From: Pseudomonadota bacterium
GTDB lineage: Bacteria; Desulfobacterota; Desulfovibrionia; Desulfovibrionales; Desulfovibrionaceae
Assembly (NCBI GenBank): GCA_023450535.1
Contig: JAEXGX010000136.1
Span: forward strand, 1 to 6,893
Direction: 5' to 3'
Length of the DNA: 6,893 bases
Shown: piece after piece, positions 1-4,259 of the stretch
Layout of the letters: each line of letters starts with the position of its first letter
How positions within the stretch are numbered: the first letter of the stretch is position 1
Position numbers and translations under genes: made by a program
The notes under the pieces: model-generated
What the model saw: only the letters and a program-made list of their open reading frames with translations
Databases searched by the model: none
What the model was told of the DNA's origin: nothing

Positions 1-689
1 TAGCCCGGTTGATCGGGTCTCCTCCCGGTTATGTGGGCTTTGAACAGGGCGGCCTGTTGACCGAGGCCGTACGCCGTACGCCACGTGCCGTGGTGTTGCT
101 GGATGAACTGGAAAAGGCACATCCTGATATCTACAATATTCTGCTTCAGGTCATGGACTACGCCACCCTGACGGATAACAGCGGCCGCAAGGCCGACTTC
201 CGCAACGTCATCCTGATCATGACCACCAATGCGGGTGCGCGGGAAATGGATGCTTCGCCTATGGGCTTTCCTGCGGCGGGAAGCGGCAAGGGGGCGGGCG
301 ATGCCTCCCGGCGCGGGGCCAGGGCGGTGGAACAGGAATTCAGCCCCGAGTTCCGCAATCGTCTGGATGCCGTGGTCGCCTTCCGCAGTCTGACGCCGGA
401 ACTCATGGGGCGCATTGTGGACAAGACCGTACATGAGTTGTTTGTCGGGCTGGAGGCCAAAAAGGTGCGCCTGACTCTGACTGACGCGGCCCGTGACTGG
501 CTGGCCGCGCGCGGCTTTGACGCGAAGATGGGCGCACGCCCCTTGCAGCGCCTGGTGCGCACGGAATTGGAAGACGAATTGGCAAGACAGGTGCTTTTCG
601 GGGATCTGGAACGCGGCGGCGACGTGACTGTGGATGCCGCCGCCCCCGGCGCGGAACACCTGAGCTTCAGCGTTGAACCGAGAAAATGA
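1..689 (+). CDS. clpA: ATP-dependent Clp protease ATP-binding subunit ClpA, C-terminal part (5' end outside window)
   Basis: This is the C-terminal half of the second AAA+ module of ClpA, the hexameric unfoldase that feeds substrates to ClpP and works with ClpS on N-degron proteins. The first full codon is at 3 and the frame is open to the edge, so the TTG at 9 is an internal Leu, not a start. Counting from that Leu, the pore loop is GYVG (7-10), Walker B is VVLLDELEKAHPD (28-40), sensor 1 is TTNAG (72-76), the arginine-finger region is FRNRLD (115-120) and sensor 2 is GARPLQR (175-181). MGF (85-87) sits where E. coli ClpA has the IGL ClpP-docking tripeptide. A Gly/Ala/Arg-rich linker (about 88-107) follows it. 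The pattern DQGG-like/FEQGG, GRKADFRNV and MTTNAG fits ClpA better than ClpB or ClpC. The gene ends at TGA 687-689, before a strong terminator-like hairpin. An upstream clpS is likely but not visible. Confidence 0.95.
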   Translation, partial: ARLIGSPPGYVGFEQGGLLTEAVRRTPRAVVLLDELEKAHPDIYNILLQVMDYATLTDNSGRKADFRNVILIMTTNAGAREMDASPMGFPAAGSGKGAGDASRRGARAVEQEFSPEFRNRLDAVVAFRSLTPELMGRIVDKTVHELFVGLEAKKVRLTLTDAARDWLAARGFDAKMGARPLQRLVRTELEDELARQVLFGDLERGGDVTVDAAAPGAEHLSFSVEPRK

Positions 690-702
690 GTTTTGTTGTG
701 TT

Positions 703-742
703 TTAAACGTCAGCCCCCGTTTTTACGGGGGCTGACGTTTAA
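703..742. terminator. Shared terminator hairpin between convergent clpA and hcp
   Basis: The sequence shows a perfect 18-bp inverted repeat (arms 703-720 and 725-742) with a TTTT loop and a GC-rich core (CGTCAGCCCCCGT and its complement). On each strand the GC core is followed by TTTAA, a short U-tract that belongs to the symmetric stem. It lies 13 bp after the clpA stop and 22 bp beyond the hcp stop, so it can serve both converging transcripts. The U-tracts are short, so termination strength is uncertain. Confidence 0.82.
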
Positions 743-764
743 TGAGGGAATTCTCCGGCAGAGC

Positions 765-2414
765 TTATCCGAAAAAGGCTTTTATATCGTCCTCTACCGT
801 GCCGTTGCCCGCGATGCCGAAGTTTTCCACCAGCACCTTGACCACACTGGGGGAAAGGAAGGCGGGCAGGCTGGGGCCGAGATGGATGTTTTTCACCCCG
901 AGGGAGAGCAGAGCCAGCAGCACGATTACGGCCTTCTGTTCGTACCAGGCGATATTGTACACGATGGGCAGCTTGTTCACGTCATCCAGCCCAAAGGCAT
1001 CTTTAAGCGCGAGAGCCGTAACCACCAGAGAGTAGGAATCGTTGCACTGCCCGGCGTCGAGTACGCGCGGGATGCCGTTGATATCGCCGAGATCGAGCTT
1101 GTTGTATTTGTACTTGGCGCACCCGGCGGTGAGGATCACCGTGTCCTTGGGCAGGGCCTTGGCGAATTCTGTATAATACTGGCGGGACTTCATGCGCCCG
1201 TCGCACCCGGCCATGACCACGAACTTTTTGATCGCGCCGGACTTCACTGCTTCGATCACCTTGTCGGCCAGAGCCAGCACCTGATCGTGGGCGAAACCGA
1301 TGGTCAGATTGCCGTCTTCCAGAGCCGTGGGTGCGGGGCAGCCCTGCGCCTGTTTGATAATGGCGGAGAAATCCTTGTGGCCCTTTTCGTCCGCTTCAAT
1401 ATGCGGGCAGCCAGGCCAGCCGGTCGCGCCCGTGGTGTACAGGCGCCCCTTGTAGCTCTCGCGCGGCGGGATAACGCAGTTGGTGGTCATGAGGATGGGG
1501 CCGTTGAAGGCCTCGAATTCTTCATTCTGCTTCCACCACGCGTTGCCGTAGTTGCCCTTGAGGTGCGGGTATTTCTTGAAAGCGGGGTAGGCATGGGCGG
1601 GCAGCATTTCAGAGTGGGTGTACACGTCCACCCCGCTGTTTTTGGTCTGCTCCAGCAGCATTTCCAGGTCGCGCAGGTCATGCCCGGAAATGAGGATGCC
1701 GGGGCGATCTCCTGCGCCGAGGAATACATTGCTGATTTGCGGTTTGCCGAAGCACGAGGTATTGGACTTGTCCAGCAGGGCCATGGCTTCCACGCCCATT
1801 TTGCCCGTTTCCAGGGTCAGAGCGATCAGCGCATCGGCGCCAAGGCCGCCCAGCGGGCCATCAGGCAGGGTTGAAGCCAGAGCGCGGGGCAGGAATTCTT
1901 CAAGTTTTTCAGAGAAGCCGCCCAGCACGGCGGCGTGATGCGCGTAGGCGGACAGGCCTTTCAGACCATAGGTCACAAGTTCGCGCAGACTGCGGATATC
2001 TTCGTTTTCTGTGGACAGAACGCCTACGGAAGCGGCTTGTTCCAACATGGCCTCGACGCTGGGGTTATTGCAGTCCTCGCTCCAGCGGGAAGCAGCGGGC
2101 AGACTGGCCTGGGGCAGAGGCATGCCTTCCCGTGTGCGCAGGGTCAGACGAATGCGCTCCGCAATGGCGTGTTCGTCAAAGTTGGCGTTGGTGATCGTGG
2201 TGAAAAGATTGGTGATCAGCAGTTCAAAAATCTCTCTGTCTACCGCCTTTCCTTCAGTGCGAAGGGCAGCAGCGTGTGCGCCGACTCCTTTGCTCAACCA
2301 GATGAGCATATCCTGAAGAGCCGCGATCCGGGGTTCTTTACCGCACACGCCACGACGGGTGCAGCCCTTGCCGCCTGCGGTTTCCTGACACTGGAAGCAG
2401 AACATGTTTTCCAT
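765..2414 (-). CDS. hcp: Hybrid cluster protein (class I; NO / hydroxylamine reductase)
   Basis: 549-aa cytoplasmic iron-sulfur protein, close to the usual ~550 aa of Desulfovibrio Hcp. The family carries one cubane cluster and one [4Fe-2S-2O] hybrid cluster; it reduces hydroxylamine in vitro and protects against nitric oxide. The N-terminal cysteines C6, C9, C18, C24 (CX2CX8CX5C) are the class I pattern. All eight expected hybrid-cluster ligands are visible: H245 (SGHD), E269 (HSEM), C313 (TTNC), C404 (MAGCDG, the persulfide-type cysteine), C432 (AGCAKY), C457 (GQC), and E492 with K494 (WYEQK). The ATG at 2414 is chosen because AAAGGAGAG (2427-2419) lies 6 nt upstream of it when spaced from GGAG. 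Met4 at 2405 matches the start of shorter homologs but has poorer spacing. The gene diverges from a Crp/Fnr regulator and converges on clpA. No reductase partner (hcr) is adjacent, so the electron donor is unknown. The gene appears intact. Confidence 0.97.
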   Translation of the reverse strand: MENMFCFQCQETAGGKGCTRRGVCGKEPRIAALQDMLIWLSKGVGAHAAALRTEGKAVDREIFELLITNLFTTITNANFDEHAIAERIRLTLRTREGMPLPQASLPAASRWSEDCNNPSVEAMLEQAASVGVLSTENEDIRSLRELVTYGLKGLSAYAHHAAVLGGFSEKLEEFLPRALASTLPDGPLGGLGADALIALTLETGKMGVEAMALLDKSNTSCFGKPQISNVFLGAGDRPGILISGHDLRDLEMLLEQTKNSGVDVYTHSEMLPAHAYPAFKKYPHLKGNYGNAWWKQNEEFEAFNGPILMTTNCVIPPRESYKGRLYTTGATGWPGCPHIEADEKGHKDFSAIIKQAQGCPAPTALEDGNLTIGFAHDQVLALADKVIEAVKSGAIKKFVVMAGCDGRMKSRQYYTEFAKALPKDTVILTAGCAKYKYNKLDLGDINGIPRVLDAGQCNDSYSLVVTALALKDAFGLDDVNKLPIVYNIAWYEQKAVIVLLALLSLGVKNIHLGPSLPAFLSPSVVKVLVENFGIAGNGTVEDDIKAFFG

Positions 2415-2418
2415 GATA

Positions 2419-2427
2419 CTCTCCTTT
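2419..2427 (-). promoter_or_regulatory. Ribosome binding site of hcp
   Basis: On the minus strand AAAGGAGAG precedes the ATG at 2414, with 6 nt between GGAG and the start codon. This decides the start in favour of MENMFCFQC rather than the internal Met4. Confidence 0.8.
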
Positions 2428-2451
2428 GCTATTTCAGTTTGATCCTTTATC

Positions 2452-2490
2452 TTTTCCAGGAAAAATGCGAGGGGGGACGTAATCTGGAAA
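2452..2490 (-). repeat. Inverted-repeat pair in the hcp leader
   Basis: In the inferred untranslated leader of hcp (minus strand), TTTCCAG (2490-2484) can pair with CTGGAAA (2459-2453), a 7-bp stem with a 24-nt loop that includes a run of six C. The downstream arm also belongs to a 13-nt palindrome, TTTTCC-A-GGAAAA at 2452-2464. This could be leader RNA structure or a second protein site. It may also be chance in AT-rich DNA. Confidence 0.35.
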
Positions 2491-2502
2491 GTACATTATA
2501 CT
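2474..2502 (+). promoter_or_regulatory. Weak candidate promoter for the regulator-aat unit
   Basis: The plus strand has TATACT at 2497-2502, overlapping the hcp -10 on the other strand. At 17-bp spacing the -35 position reads GGGACG (2474-2479), which matches TTGACA only at GAC. If used, transcription would start near 2509 and the CGTTG/CAACG repeat would lie just downstream of it, a position suited to repression. The call rests on position and a partial consensus only. Confidence 0.25.
2495..2500 (-). promoter_or_regulatory. -10 element of the hcp promoter
   Basis: The minus strand reads a perfect TATAAT at 2500-2495, 80 nt upstream of the hcp start. At 17-bp spacing the -35 position (2523-2518) reads AACGGC, which has no match to TTGACA, and 16- or 18-bp spacings are no better. 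A good -10 without a -35 is typical of an activator-dependent sigma-70 promoter. The inferred transcription start is about 2488, giving a leader of roughly 74 nt. Confidence 0.6.
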
Positions 2503-2519
2503 GCTTCCTGTTAGAGTGC

Positions 2520-2535
2520 CGTTGTTTTTGCAACG
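2520..2535. promoter_or_regulatory. Candidate Crp/Fnr-type (HcpR-like) operator
   Basis: A perfect inverted repeat CGTTG-TTTTTG-CAACG has 5-bp arms and a 6-bp spacer, the half-site geometry used by Crp-family dimers. Its centre (2527.5) is 27.5 bp upstream of the start of the hcp TATAAT, about -39.5 from a start at 2488. This is close to the -41.5 class II activator position and it overlies the absent -35. It also lies 50 bp before the regulator's own start codon, so autoregulation is possible. The exact HcpR consensus of this lineage was not checked. Confidence 0.5.
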
Positions 2536-2584
2536 AAAACGAAAAAATTTTCAGACGCAAGGTGAGCAAGAGCATGGAGGGTAT

Positions 2585-3286
2585 ATGCGGACATTTCCTG
2601 TCAATCCGTTATTTCAAGGGATAGAACCTTCCTCTCTTCCTTCTCTGCTGAGTTGTCTGGGCGCAAAAAAAGAACAGTATGAAAAAAACGATATTGTTTT
2701 CGCTTCGGGGGGAGCGGTTCCTGAGCTGGGATTGGTGCTTTGCGGCGCGGTGAGGATGGAACGGCTTGATTTTTGGGGCAGGCGCTCCATTCTCGGCAGA
2801 GCCGAGGCGGGAGAAACGTTTGGGGAGAGTTTTTCCCTCGGTCTGCCGGGAGAACATGGGCCTGCTCCGATCAGCGTGGTGGCGGCGCAGGATTGCGAAA
2901 TCCTGCTGCTTAATTACAACAAGGTCATGACCAGTTGCACGTCGGCCTGTTCCTTTCATACGCGGCTGATCCGCAATGTCTTATCTCTGCTGGCGAGGAA
3001 GAACATGGGGCTGCTGGCCAAGATTGATCTGCTGACCCGCCCAAGCACACGGGAGAAGCTGTTGACCTACCTGTCCGGCATGGCGGAAAGAAAAACATTG
3101 CAGCCGGACAGGAAAGGTGGAAACGTGACCATTGAGATTCCTTTTAATCGGGAAGAACTGGCCGATTATCTGGGCGTGGATCGTAGCGCTCTCTCTCGTG
3201 AGTTGGGAAAACTGCGCGACGAGGGGCTGCTCCGTTTTGAGCGCAACCGCTTTGAACTGTTGAAAGGAGCGATGAAGGCGTTATGA
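2585..3286 (+). CDS. Crp/Fnr-family transcriptional regulator, probable HcpR-type controller of hcp
   Basis: 233-aa cytoplasmic DNA-binding protein. Residues about 8-110 form the cyclic-nucleotide-binding-like beta roll, with GETFGE (76-81) in the place of the phosphate-binding cassette. Residues about 120-150 form the dimer helix (FHTRLIRNVLSLLARKN). Residues about 187-225 form the winged helix-turn-helix, with recognition helix DRSALSRELGKL. There is no FNR-like N-terminal cysteine cluster. Cysteines are at 24, 53, 104, 118 and 122, the last two forming CX3C at the start of the dimer helix. The ATG at 2585 is preferred because GGAGGG (2576-2581) stands just before it. An in-frame GTG at 2516 would add 23 residues and run over the operator. 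It diverges from hcp, and Crp/Fnr proteins beside hcp in Desulfovibrio are usually HcpR, but the ligand (NO, haem or other) cannot be read from the sequence. The stop overlaps the aat start. Confidence 0.88.
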   Translation: MRTFPVNPLFQGIEPSSLPSLLSCLGAKKEQYEKNDIVFASGGAVPELGLVLCGAVRMERLDFWGRRSILGRAEAGETFGESFSLGLPGEHGPAPISVVAAQDCEILLLNYNKVMTSCTSACSFHTRLIRNVLSLLARKNMGLLAKIDLLTRPSTREKLLTYLSGMAERKTLQPDRKGGNVTIEIPFNREELADYLGVDRSALSRELGKLRDEGLLRFERNRFELLKGAMKAL

Positions 3287-3972
3287 ATTGCATTCCAATG
3301 CTGCCGCCCGGCGCGCCGCTGTGGTTTCCTCCGGTGGAACTGGCTTCGGAGGACGGCGTGGTGGCGGCCGGAGGTGATTTGTCCCCGGAGCGGCTGGTGT
3401 TGGCATACACTTCGGGGCTTTTTCCCTGGTATGATAAAGATTCCCCGATACTGTGGTGGTCGCCGGACCCGCGCTGCGTGTTGTTCCCGCACGAGGTGCA
3501 TATCCCGCGCCGTCTGGCGCGGGATATGCGGCGGGGGAGGTTCCGTTTTACCTTTGACGCAGCGTTCGAGCGGGTGATTGAGAGTTGCGCGTCTGCCCCG
3601 CGTCCGGGGCAGAGGGGAACATGGCTGATTCCTGAAATGATTGCCGCATATAAGCGTTTGCATGCCCTTGGGCTGGCGCGGTCAGTGGAAGCGTGGGAAC
3701 ACGTGCAGGCGGAGGGGGAAGGAGAGGGCCGGGAGATACTGGCCGGAGGATTGTACGGAGTGCTTCTGGGGCGGGTGTTTTTTGGGGAGTCGATGTTTTA
3801 CGCACGGCCGGACGGGTCAAAGGCGGCAGTGGCGGCGTTGGTGGCGGCGTGCCGGGAGCTGGGGGTGGGGATGATCGACTGTCAGCAGACCACGGCGCAT
3901 ATGGTAAGATTTGGCGCAAGGGAAATCCCCCGCCCGGAATTTATACGCCGGGTCAGGGAACTGGTCGGCTGA
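3283..3972 (+). CDS. aat: Leucyl/phenylalanyl-tRNA-protein transferase
   Basis: 229-aa cytoplasmic enzyme, near the usual length of the family. It transfers Leu or Phe from aminoacyl-tRNA to proteins with N-terminal Lys or Arg, making them N-degron substrates for ClpS/ClpAP. Family signatures in order: GLFPWY (45-50), WWSPDPR (58-64), HIPRRLAR (73-80), GTWLIPEM (112-119), SVEAWE (134-139), GGLYGV (155-160), GESMF (168-172), IDCQ (198-201; D199 and Q201 match the catalytic Asp and Gln of the E. coli enzyme) and H206. About eight extra residues rich in Glu/Gly (QAEGEGEG, 142-149) lie between SVEAWE and GGLYGV. The ATG overlaps the regulator stop (ATGA), and GAAGG at 3274-3278 can act as its ribosome binding site, so translation is probably coupled to the regulator. 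The coding sequence carries two perfect GC-rich hairpins. Confidence 0.96.
   Translation: MNCIPMLPPGAPLWFPPVELASEDGVVAAGGDLSPERLVLAYTSGLFPWYDKDSPILWWSPDPRCVLFPHEVHIPRRLARDMRRGRFRFTFDAAFERVIESCASAPRPGQRGTWLIPEMIAAYKRLHALGLARSVEAWEHVQAEGEGEGREILAGGLYGVLLGRVFFGESMFYARPDGSKAAVAALVAACRELGVGMIDCQQTTAHMVRFGAREIPRPEFIRRVRELVG
3498..3529. repeat. Perfect 14-bp hairpin inside aat
   Basis: Arms GCATATCCCGCGCC (3498-3511) and its exact complement (3516-3529) flank a GTCT loop. It encodes part of HIPRRLARDMRR, the segment after the WWSPDPR motif. Such a long perfect stem with a tetraloop is not explained by protein conservation, because this helix varies among Aat proteins. Confidence 0.85.
3592..3613. 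repeat. Perfect 9-bp hairpin inside aat
   Basis: Arms TCTGCCCCG (3592-3600) and CGGGGCAGA (3605-3613) flank a CGTC loop, 62 bp after the larger aat hairpin. It encodes the APRPGQR turn just before GTWLIP. A proline/arginine-rich turn is common here in Aat, so the symmetry may be a side effect of codon use. Confidence 0.7.
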
Positions 3973-4018
3973 CAGTCGGGCACAGGAAGTGCGGCACGCG
4001 AGGCTGCTGAAAAAGCCC

Positions 4019-4043
4019 TTGAGGGGGCTTCTCGCCCCCTCAA
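4019..4043. repeat. Hairpin 1 of the intergenic element
   Basis: TTGAGGGGGC (4019-4028) pairs perfectly with GCCCCCTCAA (4034-4043) around a TTCTC loop, a 10-bp stem. It is preceded by AAAAA on the plus strand but is not followed by a T-run on either strand, so it is a poor intrinsic terminator by itself. It begins 46 bp after the aat stop and may still help end or stabilise that transcript. Confidence 0.75.
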
Positions 4044-4053
4044 ACTCCCCTCG

Positions 4054-4074
4054 GCAGGGCGTAGTACGCCCTGC
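4054..4074. repeat. Hairpin 2 of the intergenic element
   Basis: GCAGGGCGT (4054-4062) and ACGCCCTGC (4066-4074) form a 9-bp stem around AGT. The whole 21-nt tract is an almost complete palindrome, suited either to an RNA hairpin or to a DNA-binding site. Confidence 0.7.
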
Positions 4075-4075
4075 A

Positions 4076-4110
4076 CCCCCAATTATTACACTGTGTTATA
4101 ATTATGGGGG
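4076..4110. repeat. Hairpin 3 of the intergenic element, AT-rich centre
   Basis: CCCCC (4076-4080) pairs with GGGGG (4106-4110), AATTAT (4081-4086) with ATAATT (4098-4103), and ACAC (4088-4091) with GTGT (4093-4096). A two-base AT bulge and a T-T mismatch interrupt the stem. The nested match of an AT-rich middle with G/C clamps argues that pairing is maintained rather than accidental. Confidence 0.65.
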
Positions 4111-4111
4111 T

Positions 4112-4134
4112 CCGGGGGAGATTATCTCCCCCGG
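4112..4134. repeat. Hairpin 4 of the intergenic element
   Basis: CCGGGGGAGAT (4112-4122) and ATCTCCCCCGG (4124-4134) are perfect complements with one T between them, an 11-bp near-continuous palindrome. It follows hairpin 3 with a single base between them. Confidence 0.75.
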
Positions 4135-4141
4135 CGGGGGG

Positions 4142-4156
4142 CGGGGCGGAGCCCCG
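4142..4156. repeat. Hairpin 5 of the intergenic element
   Basis: CGGGGC (4142-4147) and GCCCCG (4151-4156) form a 6-bp GC stem around GGA, followed on the plus strand by GTTT. It is the last stem before the right terminal repeat and the closest of the five to a plus-strand terminator for aat, but the T-run is short. Confidence 0.55.
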
Positions 4157-4259
4157 GTTTATCAACACTCTGGCGCGTGCCGCACAGGAAGTGCGGCCGA
4201 GCGTCATGGAGAGGCTGGCGGGAGGAGCATCACCCTGACGGCCCCTCCACGGGCAAGTT

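Larger units (their letters stand above)
3989..4185. mobile_element. MITE-like / REP-like palindromic element with 12-bp terminal inverted repeats
   Basis: A 197-bp non-coding block lies between the convergent aat and kinase genes. Its ends are perfect 12-bp inverted repeats, GTGCGGCACGCG (3989-4000) and CGCGTGCCGCAC (4174-4185). AGGAA stands immediately outside both ends (3984-3988 and 4186-4190), like a 5-bp target duplication. Inside are five consecutive hairpins (listed separately). No open reading frame in it looks like a gene. Another reading is a 16-bp direct repeat, GCACAGGAAGTGCGGC (3980-3995 and 4182-4197), bounding a 186-bp insert; the two readings share the same bases. It may be a non-autonomous transposon remnant, a REP/BIME-type cluster or a structured RNA. 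No transposase is present to choose between them. Confidence 0.55.
3980..4197. repeat. 16-bp direct repeats bounding the palindromic block
   Basis: GCACAGGAAGTGCGGC occurs at 3980-3995 and again, identically, at 4182-4197. Each copy holds the small palindrome GCAC-AGGAA-GTGC. The right copy extends to a 7-bp stem, GCCGCAC-AGGAA-GTGCGGC (4179-4197). Recombination between the copies would remove the 202-bp unit exactly and leave one copy. Confidence 0.8.

Noticed and set aside
693..1874. Long plus-strand open frame (393 codons) antisense to hcp
   Set aside because: It lies opposite a well-supported hcp with every cluster ligand, has no recognisable domain, and is explained by GC-biased third positions.
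2541..2552. GAAAA-AA-TTTTC palindrome upstream of the regulator
   Set aside because: It is low-complexity A/T sequence that easily forms short palindromes by chance, and it has no positional logic relative to either promoter.
2516..2584. GTG at 2516 as the start of the Crp/Fnr regulator
   Set aside because: It would add 23 residues with no homolog-like content, run over the inverted-repeat operator, and lack a good ribosome binding site, whereas the ATG at 2585 follows GGAGGG.
1935..2624. Plus-strand frame crossing the hcp 5' end and the regulator start
   Set aside because: It overlaps the hcp N-terminus in antisense and the divergent control region, and its translation resembles no protein family.
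3711..3735. Purine-rich G/A run in aat encoding QAEGEGEG
   Set aside because: It keeps the frame and fits a surface loop insertion between conserved Aat motifs. Slippage is possible, but there is no sign of a broken gene.
3980..4197. CRISPR array
   Set aside because: There are only two copies of the 16-mer, 202 bp apart, and the space between them is filled with hairpins rather than regular spacers.
4221..4248. GGAGGAGC / GCCCCTCC imperfect inverted repeat as terminator of the kinase gene
   Set aside because: One mismatch in eight, a 12-nt loop and no T-run on the minus strand make it too weak to list as a terminator.
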